Below, in pieces: positions 10,270 through 21,560 of a DNA stretch of 64,000 nt. The notes under the pieces were generated by a model that was not told the DNA's origin, did not search any database, and saw nothing but the letters and a program-made list of their open reading frames with translations. The position numbers and the translations under genes are program-made. The DNA comes from Platerodrilus igneus. Its lineage: Eukaryota > Arthropoda > Insecta > Coleoptera > Lycidae. Position 1 is the first letter of the stretch, and every line of letters starts with the position of its first letter. The stretch lies in assembly GCA_036346225.1 (NCBI GenBank), contig JARFIW010001189.1, positions 1,408,501 to 1,472,500 on the forward strand. Direction: 5' to 3'.

Positions 10270-12420
10270 GGTTGGTTGGAAGCGTACCTCCATTGATTTC
10301 TACTCTGAGCTAGCCTACACATTTCCCTGAAATTCTCACATCCCACATGGTTCACTATCTGTGTGCAGTAGTCTAACCTAGGTCTACCTCTACTTCCCTT
10401 TTTTCCTATCTCTGCTTCTAATATATTCCGCACTATTCCTCATATCTTAATATGTGGCCTATCATCCTATCCCTCCCATTTTTTACTGTTTTCCACGTAG
10501 TTCTTTCTTCCCTACCATTTCTAGTATCTCTTTGTTCTTAACTTTGTCTATCCATGGTATCTTCATCTACCTCTGTAGCACCACTTTTCAAAGACTTCTA
10601 CTTCTTTCTTGTCTGCTTCTCCTACTGTCCAGGGCTCACAGCCATACACTGCTGTGCCCACACATATGTTTTAAGCAATCTTTTTCTTGTTGCTATATTT
10701 GTGGTCTTTGAACACAGTAGTTGCTTTTTCTTATTAAATGTAGCACGACCTTGTGCTAATCTTTGTTTTGTATCTTTTGTGCTTTTCCCATCTTGCGTTA
10801 TTTGATTTCCTAGGTAGCAGAAATTTTTAACCTCTTGTAAGTTCTTGTTACCTATTTGTATTCTTGTTTTTGATTTATTATCCCCTCTTTTGCATACTAG
10901 AACTTTAGTTTTATTTTTGTTAATTTTCATACCATATCCCTCCGTAAGAACTGTTTCCATTTCATTACCGCTATATCATCTACAAATCTAAACATATCAA
11001 ACTTTTGTCCCTGCATATTAATTCCAAATGTCCTCCTGCATTTGACAGTATTCATTGGCTCTTCTATGTACAAGTTAAAAATTAATGGGGATAAGGCACA
11101 TCCCCGTCTCACCCCTTTCCTAATATTTACTTTTCTACTTTCTTGTTCTTATTATATTACTGCTGTTTGTTCTGTGTATAAGCTATGTACTATTCGTCTA
11201 TCGCGATAACTCATTCCAATTTTTTTGAGTATTTCAAACATTTTTTTCCATTTTACATTGTCGAATGTTTTTTTCAGATCACCAAACCAAATATATATAT
11301 GCTTTCCTCCTTCTCTATTGTTTTCTCTGTTATCACCCTCAGAGCTAAAGTAGCCTCCCGTGTTCCTCTGTTTTGCCTAAACCCAAATTGGTCTTCTCTC
11401 AGTATTTCTTCAGCTCGCTTTTCCATTCGTCTTTATACAATTCTAGTTAATATTTTTGAAACGTGTGCCATCAAGTTTATTGTTTGCAAATTTTCACATC
11501 TATCCACGTCTTTTTTTTGCTATAGTTACTATGATGATACGTTTAAAATCTTTGGGTTTCTCGCCTGTCTCATACATATAGCTTACAAATCGAAAGAGAC
11601 GTTCTGTTACTGCTTGTACCCGGTGCCTTACCATTTTTCAGACTCATTAATGCTAATTCAAACTCATCTCTAAATATAGGATATCCCAGGTTATCCTTTT
11701 CAATGTCTGATTCCTGTTCTAATGCTGTTAATTCCTCTCCTGAATATAAATTCCCTATATTTTCCTGCCATCTAGCTACTTTCTGTACATTTTCTATAAT
11801 GACGTTTCCTCCCGCATCCCAGGTAGGAAGAGACGTTCTGTTACTGCTTGTTCTGCGGCTTTTAGAGTTTTCGCTTGTATCTTATTCATACCCACCGGCT
11901 TGCCATTTTTCAGACCCTTAAATGCTAATTCAAACTCAACTCTAAGTATGGTGTATCCCAAGTCGTACTTTTCTGTCTATGATTACTGTTCTAGTACTGC
12001 TAGTTCCTGGCTCTGCATCTAAACTTCTTATATATTACTGCCATATAACCACTTTCTCTACATTTTCTAAGATGATGTCTCCTGCCGAGCCTTTTATATT
12101 TTTGCTATATGGTTTTATATCCCTAAAATTGATTCTAATTAGTTTGTATGCTTCGTTTGTATTTCCTATTTCCATCTTAGTTAGTACTTTTTTGCACTTT
12201 TCTTCAATTCATGTTTTTAGCTTTCTTGCATTTGCGAATAATTTCCCATTTTATGACTTTGTATCTCTGTTTTCCTATCTCATCTGCTCTATTTTTTGTA
12301 TTATTGACTTTCTTCTACTAGATTCAGGATATCGTTTGTTATCCATAGTTTCTCATTTTCTTTTTATGTATATCCCAGAATATCTGTGGCCGCCATGTCT
12401 TAGCTGAATTTAATGTTATT
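10270..12420 (-). pseudogene. LINE reverse transcriptase, copy A
   Basis: On the minus strand there is an acidic/basic linker, then RT blocks including an FGFRQNRGT-like region, VDLEKTFDNVKWKKMFEI-like sequence, RRGCALSPLIFNLYIEEPMN and DMFRFVDDIAVM, where FADD has become FVDD. It continues into the C-terminal domain with GNQITQDGKSTKDTKQRLAQ and a CRLAQSRNQWRYASNQ end. Frames shift repeatedly. The enzyme would have copied the LINE RNA at a nicked target; no active frame remains. Confidence 0.82.
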
Positions 12421-12699
12421 CCATTCTGTTTCTACTTCCTTAGTATAAGAAATTTTTCGAAATCTTTCAGCAATTCATTTGACTTTATTTCAAATCTTTC
12501 GAGGATGTCTTTATCTTTCAGTTTCTCAAAGTCAAAAGTGCATTTTTCCCTCCCTTTTTTCATATTTTTTAATTTAAGAGCGGCCTTCATAATTACGATG
12601 TTATGGTCAGTGTCTATATCTGTTCCTGGGTAACTTTAACTTCTACAGTCTTTTACTTGATTTCTAAACCGGTGTCTAACAATAATGTAATCTAATTGA

Positions 12700-13425
12700 T
12701 ATCTTTCTATATCTCCTAGCATCTTCCACGTGTAAAGTATTCTAGCATGATGTTGCAATAATGTGTTTGTGATGCTTAAATTGTTCTTGTTGCAAAATTC
12801 TACTAGCTTATTTCCCTGTCATTTCTCGTGCCTGAACAAAATAAACCTACTAAGGTTTCTTGCTTACCCTCCCTCATCTACCACTGCATTAAAATCACCC
12901 GTAATTATTAAATTTTTATGCCTTTTTACGTATCTTAATATGTCTTTGATATCTTTGTAGATCGCCTCTACCTGTTCCTCGCTGTAGCTAGAGGTGGGCA
13001 TGTATACTTGTATTATTGCTGTATTTACCGATTCAGATGCTAATCTAACCATGAGTACTCTTTCGTTCATTTGTAAGTAGTTTTTTACACGTTGTCCTAT
13101 CTTTTTTCGCATAACTATCCCCACATCCCAATTTCCTTCCTCTGATTTTGTATGATTTACTCAAAAGTCTCCACTCCAAAAATTCCCCGCCTCTGGCTTG
13201 CTAACTTTGCTGATCCCTACTATATCTAGTGCTAACCTATCAATTTCAATTGTCAAGTTCTCTAATTTATTTTCTTCCCTCTTACTTCCGACATTCCACA
13301 CTTCGACTCGCAGAATGTTCACGACGCTTTTTTTATACTTTCCAATCATATCCCTCGGAGCAGTCCCTTCCGGAGATCCGAATTGGGATTATTTTAACTT
13401 TGGAATCTTTTACCTTCAAAGAATG
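12700..13425 (-). pseudogene. LINE endonuclease domain, copy A
   Basis: The minus strand shows an NILRVEVWNVGSKREE start, LALDIVGISKVSKPEAG-like catalytic block, GIVMRKKIG, a VIIQVYMPTSSYSEEQVEAIY-type stretch (shown here in shortened form) and LIITGDFNAVV, the GDFN block of exonuclease-endonuclease-phosphatase nucleases. The downstream SDH region is present in degraded form near 12610-12640. The domain nicks target DNA in the family. Stops and frame changes make it inactive. Confidence 0.82.
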
Positions 13426-13426
13426 C

Positions 13427-13788
13427 TGATTAACACGAATTATTAATATCACCTAATTTAGCGACTCCATTGGCTCGTATTTACCATACTTTAGTTGTGC
13501 TTAATTAATAAAAAAAAGCTTGAAAATAAAAGATTAGAGTGGACTGTATATTGATTAAAAGAACGAATAAACTGAATACAACATTACCGTGCAACATATC
13601 ACATGTGCATCGATAAATAAAAGATATTACAATATGTAATGTGAGCGATACAAATCCACGATCCGCCATTACCATAATGCACGAGCGATTCTGAGCTTGG
13701 TCAAACCGCGATTGGTTCTTAGCGCAAGCTGCCCCTTCCTCCTTGTCCAATGTAGATATGGTTGCTCGTCGCTACCAAATGCCATCAT
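13427..13788. mobile_element. Unclassified ~360-bp insertion in LINE copy A
   Basis: Copy B reads ATGGCATTCTCTGGGGTAAA without interruption; copy A has about 360 extra bases at this point, with GCATT on both sides. I see no coding signal, TIR or tail that identifies the insert. Confidence 0.5.
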
Positions 13789-14090
13789 GTTTATTTCAAT
13801 ATAAGTACGCTGTGTACTTGGGAGGTAATGTGGTGGTTTACCGTTGCCTTCCACATCGAGTGTGTCTTAGAGTAACATACTGACTTCTATGGTATCTGCC
13901 ACTCTAAGTACCTAAAATCCTGCTATCCTCTTTCGGTGACCTGTCTTAGTCTGGTTCCTCACTAAAGACCCTCCTACTTTGGTTGAACCTGTTGTTTAAC
14001 TCATTAGATCACTGGAAACCCCAAACCATTCCGCCCGTTTTAGTAATCTAGAACTTCTTCAAGGTGCACGTCCATTCGGAATGGACTAGA

Positions 14091-15050
14091 TACACAACAA
14101 TAAAAAAATAAATAAATAAAAATAATATGTATGTAATTGCTCGCATTCACCATGGAAAACCTTGCCGAGAAAATTGTGTTCAGGAGAATAGAGCCAAAGT
14201 GATACATACAGTTCAAAAAGCAATGTATAAATTATTTCGATAAACACACTTTGAATTCGGATATAAAGAATATGCTTAGGTAAGCGGAAATAAGAATTTG
14301 TTGTAGATTGGGACGTTGTAAAATTGGTTGGCTAACTCGAACTTACTATAGATAACGTGATATTTAATTATTTAGAGGAGATACCGAAATATAGCTACGT
14401 AGTAAAATGTAGGTACCAATTGCGGAATAGTGGTAATGTAATATTTATTTATTGAAGAATAATGCTTAAGTATACGGATTGACGAAAATATTTAAAAAAT
14501 AAGAAAATAAACGTATCAAGTTTCTAAACACGGTTTGGAACGCACTATTAAATAACTTCCAAAACCACTTACTCTAATTGTAACACCATCACCTGCAAGC
14601 TACTTTGAAACTCATAACCCGTGCCGAAAATTGAGTTTGTGTGCTTAAAGGAAAGCTGTAAATCAGCTATAATATATACGGTTTCATATTTATATATCCT
14701 ATAAAGGTGCGTACGTGCCTAACTTATAACACGTTAAGATGTTATAAAAATGAGCTGCTCGATGCTAAGAACGTTTTCGCAAACATCAGGATAGCACCAA
14801 AGCTTTGTTTTCCTTTATACTATATTTATTATATAAATAAAAGTTGATGTTTCTTGCGTGAGCTGTATTTATTGTATATTTTTTTAGCAATAAATATTTA
14901 AAGTTGCGTACGGAATCCAATTATACCCATTTATTTTAAACCATTCGTGTCTATATTAAGTGTAATAGTAGTATAGTTTTTCACAATGTGTAAAATAAAT
15001 GCCCACCAATTGAGCAAAGTTTTAAAACTGACAACGATACGTGCTGATAT
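14091..15050. other. No recognisable gene
   Basis: AT-rich sequence including an A-rich AATAAATAAATAAA stretch near 14100-14125. No gene, repeat family or RNA motif recognised. Confidence 0.5.
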
Positions 15051-15051
15051 A

Positions 15052-16819
15052 CACGGTGTACCAAAATTGCTGGGAAATAAAGCTACCACGTGTTCTAGAC
15101 GTCAAAATAAGTCAAATGGAACCAATTTACATACATATATACCAAAATGTACCATTTGTCCGCGAGAAGGGTTCAAACACAAATTTAGTTGGTTGTGGAC
15201 ACAAAGACAACTTTTTTTATAACAAATGTTCAATATGACCTCCACCTTCATTAATGCAGACGTATGCGACGTATGAAATTGACATGCGTCCATCTTAAAA
15301 CATCATCGTTTTGTCGAAATGCGTTTACATCATTTTGAATTCTGCTCCACAATTGTTCGGATGAAGAAGTCTCAAGGATTTAAATCAGGCGAACGCGAAT
15401 GCCATTGAATTAGTGCTTCGATTCCTTTACCAATCCATCTACGAGTAAATTGTTCATTATGATAGTCTCTTACAGCACGTGCCAATTGAGGTAGTGCAAC
15501 ATCGTGCATGAAGAACATATTTCGACAAACATTAAGGAGCAAGTCTTCTAGTAATTGTGGCAAACTTTCTTGAAGAAATCGAAGGTAACTAGGACCATCC
15601 AAACGATGAGGCAATCAGAATGGCCCAACCATAAGATTGCCAATAACTGCGACCCAGACATTAATTTTAAATTCTTGTTGATAATGTCTACTTTTAATAG
15701 CATGTCCATTTTCATCTGCATACACATGCTCATTGTGCAGGTTTGTCGTGCCACGATATGTAAAACAAGACTCATAAGTAAACACGATATTAGTGTGGAA
15801 TTCGTTGTCAATTACTCTGCGTTCCCGTACAATTTGTGAAAAATTTAAACGTGATTCGTGGTCAAGTGGCGGCAATTCTTGCACTGGCTGACTGTAGAAT
15901 AGACAAAGTAATTGATGTCTAATGATTCGACTTATGGTGCTTTTTAAAATCTCAGTCATTCGTTGCAATGTTCTGGTACTGGTCTCAGCATTGTCATCAA
16001 TCGTTTAAAGAACAGCATCTTCCGTAATTGGTGTTCGGACTTGTCGAGGTCTTCCAACGTTAGTTCTGACTAGCTTGAAACGTTTCTGTTTTTTGAAGAC
16101 TTCTTTCCATTCGCGCAGAGGTTTTGTGATTTAGAATTCTCCGGTTTGGATACTTCTCTTAATAGCATATACACCTACTCATTAAAAGTGGACTTCATAA
16201 TTTGCTAGCTGCCAAAATTACACAACAGTAATGGCAATTAAAGCAATAACGGTGATTGCGTTAAAGGAAATAGTACAAAAGCAAACTGAAGCAAACAAAT
16301 TATTGTAACATTTACTGTCAAAAGTGCCAAAACCTAAAGTGATACGATTGTGTTTTATAACATTTATGTCTATGAATATCGTTTAGCAATGTTTGAGAAA
16401 ACATTTTTTTCCTCGAAACTAAGCTAAATACCGAGTTTGTACAAGAATCAAAAAATGAAGACGATGGTGGGTATTCTTTCTGTTAAAAAAGTCTTAGAAC
16501 AGTATTACCACTCTTCAGAAAAATATAACAAAAATTGCGAGGAGTGAAAGTGGTTTTAAATCTTCTGCAATTTCCTTTAGATATCTTTGATTACTGAAAG
16601 TAGGATAATCCTCTAAAATGCATTTTTGCCAAATTTCAATAAACTTGTTTCACATATTTCCGAACAGGGTACAAAAATGCGATTTCTTGAGTAAACTTTA
16701 AGCTCGTCTTACGGACACAAAGTACATTTTGGTATATAGATAAATTGGGTCCAATCGATTTATTTTGACGTTTACAATACGTGGTAGCTTTATTTTTCAG
16801 CAGTTTTGGGATACTCTAT
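15052..16819 (-). mobile_element. Tc1/mariner-type element with long inverted repeats
   Basis: The left arm, about 15052-15155, and the right arm, about 16725-16819, are imperfect inverted copies of each other. Both contain CCAAAA.TGCTG, AATAAAGCTACCACGT, GACGTCAAAATAA-like and ATATACCAAAATGTAC. TA-rich flanks (TATA on both sides) fit TA target choice. A degenerate transposase lies between them on the minus strand. Confidence 0.82.
15300..16160 (-). pseudogene. Tc1/mariner transposase, decayed
   Basis: The minus strand reads VFTYESCFTYRG, NLHNEHVYADENGHAI, INVWVAVIGN and, after an in-frame TGA at 15615-15617, PHRLDGPSYLRFLQESLPQL, NMFFMHDVALPQLAR, NEQFTRRWIG and RSPDLNP. The family usually has FTDE at the first catalytic Asp; here it is FTYE, so that residue is lost. 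The second Asp (MHD) is present. The frame is broken after SPDLNP, so the third acidic residue is not readable. An N-terminal DNA-binding region is visible only in scraps towards 16160. The gene is dead. The inverted-repeat ends and coding strand agree. Confidence 0.82.
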
Positions 16820-16844
16820 ATATACTAACCTTTGTTGTAATTAT

Positions 16845-16980
16845 TGTAGTAATTTATAATACTGCTAACAGTGATACTTACCTTATTTGCTATTAATTGT
16901 AATTTAGTTTTTTTTTGTAGTAGGTTTTGAAAGAGATGTCAATAATAGTCAATGACTGATTTTCTAATAAAAAAATTATC
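16845..16980 (+). repeat. Copia 5' LTR (or LTR part)
   Basis: Near-identical over its length to 20848-20986: AATACTGCTAACAGTGATAC, GTAGTAGGTTTTGAAAGAGA and AATGACTGATTTTCTAAT are shared. The end of the repeat (ATTATC) has no clear CA, so the true LTR may be longer and clipped by the internal deletion. Confidence 0.75.
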
Positions 16981-16984
16981 AGAG

Positions 16985-18050
16985 TCTTGAAGGTGAAAAA
17001 TATTTTATCACGTTTATTGATGATTTCTCAGGTTTTGTTCAGATTTATATGTTAAAAATAAAAAACAAAGTCTTTGATTGTTTTAAGAAGTTTGTTCAGG
17101 CTGCACAGGCTAAGTTTAATTTAAGATTATCAGTTTTAAGGTGTGATAACGGTGGCGAATATATTTCTAGTGAATTGAAAGATTTTTGTCGTGAAAATGG
17201 AACTGTTATAGACTATTCTAAGCCATATACTCTATAACAAAATGGGAAGAGTAAAAGGTATAATAAAAATTTGGAAGAAAAGGCTGGAAGCAAAATTACC
17301 AAAACATTTCTGGAACGAGGCTGTAAGAGTTGCAGCATATGTGTTAAATCGAAGCCCTCATAGTAATTTAAAAGATACTCCTGCAGAAATTTGGAATGGT
17401 GTAAAACCAAGTATTCAAAATATGAAGATATTTGGTTGCATGGCTTTTTCTCACATTCCAGAACAATTTAGAGGTAAATTTGATAGCAAAGTTAAAAAAT
17501 GTATTATGATGGGATACACATACAGGATATAGATTGTGAGATATAGCTAAAGAAAAAATAATTACATCAAAGAATGTGAAGTTCAATGAAAATGGTTTTT
17601 TATTATAAAATGAATGTTGTAAAAATAGGCTTAGTGAATAAAGAAGATACGGAATCGACAGAAGATATCTCCGAGATTGACGATCAAGAAAACGAAATAA
17701 ATGTAGACGAAGTCGGAGAAAATAAAAAGAAAAAGAGGAAAACAAAAGTACCAGAGAAATATTCAGATTTTGAAATGTATATGGCATTAAATGTAATTGC
17801 GTACATTGAAGATGTTCTAGAGAATGTAGAGCAAATAAATCAAAGAGAAGATAAGCAAATGTGGATAACTGCAATGCAGAAAGAGATAGAATCTATATAT
17901 AAGAATAAAACTTGGCTGGAGATAAAGAAACCTGAAAATGCGGAGATATTAAGCACAAAACGGATTTTTACGAAGAAACCATTGGAACATGTACAAGATA
18001 AATACAAAGCTAGGTTGGTAGTGAGAGGTTTTGCCCAATAGGACACGTTT
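16985..18050 (+). pseudogene. Copia integrase and start of reverse transcriptase
   Basis: The first part reads GEKYFITFIDDFSGFVQIYM and LRCDNGGEYISSELKDFC, the first two catalytic Asp blocks of a copia integrase. It continues after an in-frame stop and a frame change with HFWNEAVRVAAYVLNRSP, ending the core. The middle (17586-18041) has an acidic linker and then the RT start, including WITAMQKEIESIYKNKTW and YKARLVVRGFAQ, which is interrupted by TAG at the end. In the family it is part of one Gag-Pol polyprotein that integrates and copies the element. Several frame breaks are visible. Confidence 0.83.
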
Positions 18051-18198
18051 AATTATGATAAAATATATTCGCCTGTGGTCAAGATGTTTACTATCAGAAC
18101 TTTACTATCAATAGCGAATCAATATAAACCTCATATTAAACAACTTGACGTTAAGACAGCGTTTTTAAATGGGAACTTGAAAGAAGAAATATATATTA
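18050..18198 (+). pseudogene. Copia reverse transcriptase, middle part
   Basis: Reads YSPVVKMFTIRTLLSIANQ, then IKQLDVKTAFLNGNLKEEIY, the D-containing first catalytic block of copia RT (LDVKTAFLNG). It stops abruptly after EEIYIM; the continuation, PPDGV, resumes at 20206, showing that the intervening ~2 kb is inserted. Confidence 0.85.
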
Positions 18199-20151
18199 TG
18201 TTGTGATAAGGGGTTGTTTAAGGGTGTATTTTATAGCAAAGGTCGTGCAGGAATTAGAAATCATAATAGGAAGCAGAAAACTGCATTTATTTAGGAAAAA
18301 ATTGAGTAATTGGGATAGTTTGTAAATAGTAAGCATTCAACACCCTGTATATAGAGTATAAGTAGTTTTAAGCGACGCAAATAGACACAATAAGAGTTAG
18401 CATAGAAATAAGTAATTCATGCATTAAGTAGATAACAAATATTTAACACCCGGTATATAGAATTTTAGTTAATTCAGGTAATGCAAATAACGATATTTTC
18501 AATAGAAGCACGCGTATTTATAAGTAAGCATAATAAAGGTAATTAAACACGCATTCAAAAGAATTCCAATCAGTTATGATAATACGGAGATAAGAAATAA
18601 AGCTTAAAGAAGCGTAGTGCAAGTGCGTACAAACAATTAACAATTTTGATAAGTAAAGGTGATTAAAAATGCGTAAATAAATAAGCATATATGAAAATTG
18701 AAAGTCGAATTGCATCAGATATTTGTGTATAATATGAAAAAGCGATTATTTTTTCAAAACACCGCATGGGCTGATAACAAAGCAGCTACAAGCAAACAAC
18801 AATTACTTGAGAGGACGAGAATGTTACATCAGAAAACTACTTTAAGTGTAGAAAATAGAAAGACTTGATTGGTTAAGATTAGCGACGGGCTTGTAAGCCA
18901 TGCCCACAGACGAAGTGGGATATCAATCATATATTAACAGTGACAATGATTACGAGCTCAGTTCTCAACTCAACAAAGGCCGAGGTGCATCACTTTGAAC
19001 CTATGAGTAACGCGTAAGAATAATATTTAAAAGTGAAAATTGTTTAAGTGACAGATAGTGCGACAAAGATGAAAACTTCTATTGCCGATTAAACGTAAGT
19101 AGATTTTGAGGAATTTATTTAAACTAAAATATAATAATAATAGGGCTCTAATTTGAGGCTGATGAAAATGTTCTAAGTGCGACGACCATAATTTGAGGGA
19201 GATAATGATTCTAAGTTTGACGATAATAATTCAAGTAATATAATAATTTAAATGATATTCTGAGTCTGGTGAGAATAAATTCCAATTCTGAGGCTGGTGA
19301 GAAAAAGTCATGATTTTAAGATTGACCATGATATTCTAAGTTTGGGTGATCGGACGATAATAAATCTAAGTTTAATAATAATAATCCAGAGGGTGACGAC
19401 AATAATTCAAATGTAATAATTTAAGCGTGTGGATAGATAATATTTTAAATGGGTATATAATAATTCCGAATTGGTGGAAAATAATTTCGAATACAATGGT
19501 AATGATAATGCATGAAAAATTCTAATGGATGAAAGAATAAATAAAGAAGCAAGAAGTAAACAGACCAGGTTAGATCTTTTAGTTTTAGGACATTTTTTTT
19601 CTATTAGAATTTAAATATTGAATATTGAATTTGCTTATTTAATATAAATTAGTGTAACGGGGTCAACAACGAACTTGCATACGTAGAAAGTACGTAATAT
19701 GATAACGGGGTTTTGAACGTTCCAGGCTTCTTTTTATAAAAACAATAGGTTTTTTGGTGACTTTGGATTGATTGAAAAGCATATGATTTTTGAGATAAAT
19801 ACGATGTACAATATTTATTGATTGAAAAATGTATTTTAATAATTTTAAAACCTGTACATAATATTTGTTTTATTATATAGAATTGAATTAACGTCATTTT
19901 CTAATTCAAGATAAAAGCTAGTCGAGGCCGAATGATAAAAGTTAGTGGGAGTGTAATTTGATAATTTAAACAGAGAGGAGGAGTTATAAGTTGAATACGC
20001 TATTGACATCGAGTAAGGCGTTATCACATCAAGTTTTGTTATTGGTCGACACAAGTTCGGTCCACGATAGTTCCAGTTAATTCATGGCAATAATTAATAT
20101 GACCGTCCGAACGATGGGGCACGAATAATTGTGAGATATCATAGCAATATC

Positions 20152-20152
<1 letters not shown>
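18199..20152. mobile_element. ~1.95-kb non-coding insertion splitting copia RT
   Basis: The insert begins TGTTGTGATAAGGGG and ends near ATAGCAATATCA, i.e. it can be read as starting TG and ending CA like a long solo LTR, but flanking bases (TATTA and TATGT) do not form a clean duplication. It contains no long reading frame. The 19.1-19.5 kb part is full of AATAATAATT-like segments with recurring TCTAAGTTTGACGATAATAA phrases. The class is uncertain. Confidence 0.5.

Positions 20153-20205
<53 letters not shown>
20153..20205 (+). repeat. (TA)n microsatellite
   Basis: About 25 TA dinucleotides lie at the right junction of the insertion in the copia RT. They may have grown from the TATATAT of the copia target site. 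Confidence 0.9.
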
Positions 20206-20207
<2 letters not shown>

Positions 20208-20690
20208 ACCGGATGGAGTGAACTGTAAGATGAATAATGTGTTGAAATTGAATAAGGCTCTATATGGTCTGAAGCAAACAAGCAAGTGTTGTAATAAAAC
20301 AATTAATGATTTTTACTTAGTTTAGGATTTACAAGGTCAAATGTTGATTACTGTTTGTACATAAAACATGATAAAGAGAGTGTAGTGTATTTAATAATAT
20401 ATCTAGATGACATTTTACTGACAGGTCAGAACTTAAAAGTTTTAGATGAATACAAAAGTAAAATTATGCAACAATTGAACATGAAAGATAAAGGAAATTT
20501 AAAGAATTTTTTAGGACTTGAAATTGATTATGACCGGGAAAAGGGAATTTTGAAAATAAGTCAAAAAGGATATGCTAAAGGAATTCTAAAACGTTTTAAT
20601 TATGATCGGTGTTAACCGTGTACAACTCCAATGAATTTAAAATTGCGAATAATTGTTAGTGAAAATAATGAATTTTAAAGTAAACCAGTT
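20206..20690 (+). pseudogene. Copia reverse transcriptase, C-terminal part
   Basis: Resumes the copia frame with PPDGVNCKMNNVLKLNKAL and ALYGLKQTSKC. After stops it continues at 20355-20615 with VVYLIIYLDDILLTG, the YLDD catalytic block, and LKNFLGLEIDYDREKGILKI. The RNase H domain is missing: sequence passes within about 100 bases to the remnant PVKPLIECLMYL and then the 3' LTR. Confidence 0.85.
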
Positions 20691-20847
20691 AAACCTTTAA
20701 TTGAATGTCTTATGTATTTAATATTCAATATTTAATATTTTGATGTTAAGATTTTAATTTATTGATATAGTTGAGACACTAACATGTTTTAAAGAGTTTA
20801 AATTTGATTGTTTCATGTTATAGAATAAAGAAAGTATCAAGAGAGAG

Positions 20848-20986
20848 TGTAGTAATTTTTAATACTGCTAACAGTGATACTTACTTTATTTGCTATTAAT
20901 TATAATTTAGCTTGTTTTTTTTTGTAGTAGGTTTTGAAAGAGATATCAATAATGGTCAATGACTGATTTTCTAATCAAAAATTATC
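20848..20986 (+). repeat. Copia 3' LTR
   Basis: Second copy of the 16845-16980 repeat, preceded by a polypurine run. Differences from the first copy are a few substitutions and small indels. Confidence 0.78.
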
Positions 20987-20989
20987 TGA

Positions 20990-21560
20990 TTTACTTAGAG
21001 TTATAACAAAAATAAATGTAGCTAATGATGTGAATGTTTTACTTAATATCTAAAATAACAATTATTAGGTACCTGTAAAACAAGAGATAAAACGACTTTT
21101 CATTCAGACGGCTTATTTTTCATAAATGCCTAACTTTAAGTGTGTATAAAAGGCAGTACTTTTAAGCACGAGAAAAACTTTTAATCAAAATGTGAATCTC
21201 TCGGACTTGAAACATGTGCTCAACACATCGATTACCTCTCCGTAGTACCCTCGAAAAATTTGGTTGGCAATATTTTTCTTCGTACCATTGTTCTCCTTCG
21301 TAACTTGCATTACTAAGCGCTCCGGACAGTTAAAGATAAAAACACAAATGTTTAGTGAGTTGACTGCAAGTGTTCCGCGAATGCGAACGCGTTTCTCTCT
21401 AACTAAAATGGGCCAATCCTTATCTTTTCTAATTATTGTTTTCCTTGTTCCTGATCATAAATTTCGGATACGGGTATATCCAAGTTTTTGATCTATGCGA
21501 GCCATATATCAAACTACGTTGATGGCTCTTTCTGTTTTTCTCGTTTGTTCGTGAAAAGGT
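20990..21560. other. Unassigned sequence before the gypsy remnant
   Basis: No gene recognised. GTATAAAAGGCAGTACTT near 21143-21160 has a TATA-box look and lies upstream of the gypsy coding remnant, so part of this may be a decayed LTR or leader; that is inference. Confidence 0.3.

Larger units (their letters stand above)
9156..14090 (-). mobile_element. LINE copy A, nearly full length (endonuclease plus RT)
   Basis: In minus-strand order: a 5' end with a TCCATTCCGAATGGAC palindrome at about 14090-14050; a leader like those of copies B and C; an ATG that starts MAFG-; an apurinic-type endonuclease; a reverse transcriptase; a C-terminal domain ending before 10270; then a 1.1-kb 3' region with duplicated modules and a TGATG-type end at about 9160. 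The protein resembles the endonuclease/RT of RTE-like non-LTR elements often annotated as craniofacial development protein 2-like; I cannot fix the clade. Multiple frameshifts and stops make it inactive. A ~360-bp insert lies near the start codon. Confidence 0.85.
16845..20986 (+). mobile_element. Deleted Ty1/copia retrotransposon with two short LTRs
   Basis: A ~136-140 bp direct repeat begins TGTAGTAATTT at 16845 and again at 20848; the second copy is preceded by the purine run AAGAGAGAG at 20839-20847. Between them lies copia-type integrase and reverse transcriptase in the usual copia order. Gag, protease and RNase H are missing, so an internal deletion has brought integrase directly against the 5' LTR. 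A large insertion at 18199-20205 splits the RT. Confidence 0.8.

Noticed and set aside
18199..20152. A confident solo LTR call
   Set aside because: TG and CA ends can be chosen, but no matching duplication supports them.
20131..20325. A protein with a Tyr-Ile repeat
   Set aside because: The repeat is a translated (TA)n microsatellite joined to copia RT sequence.
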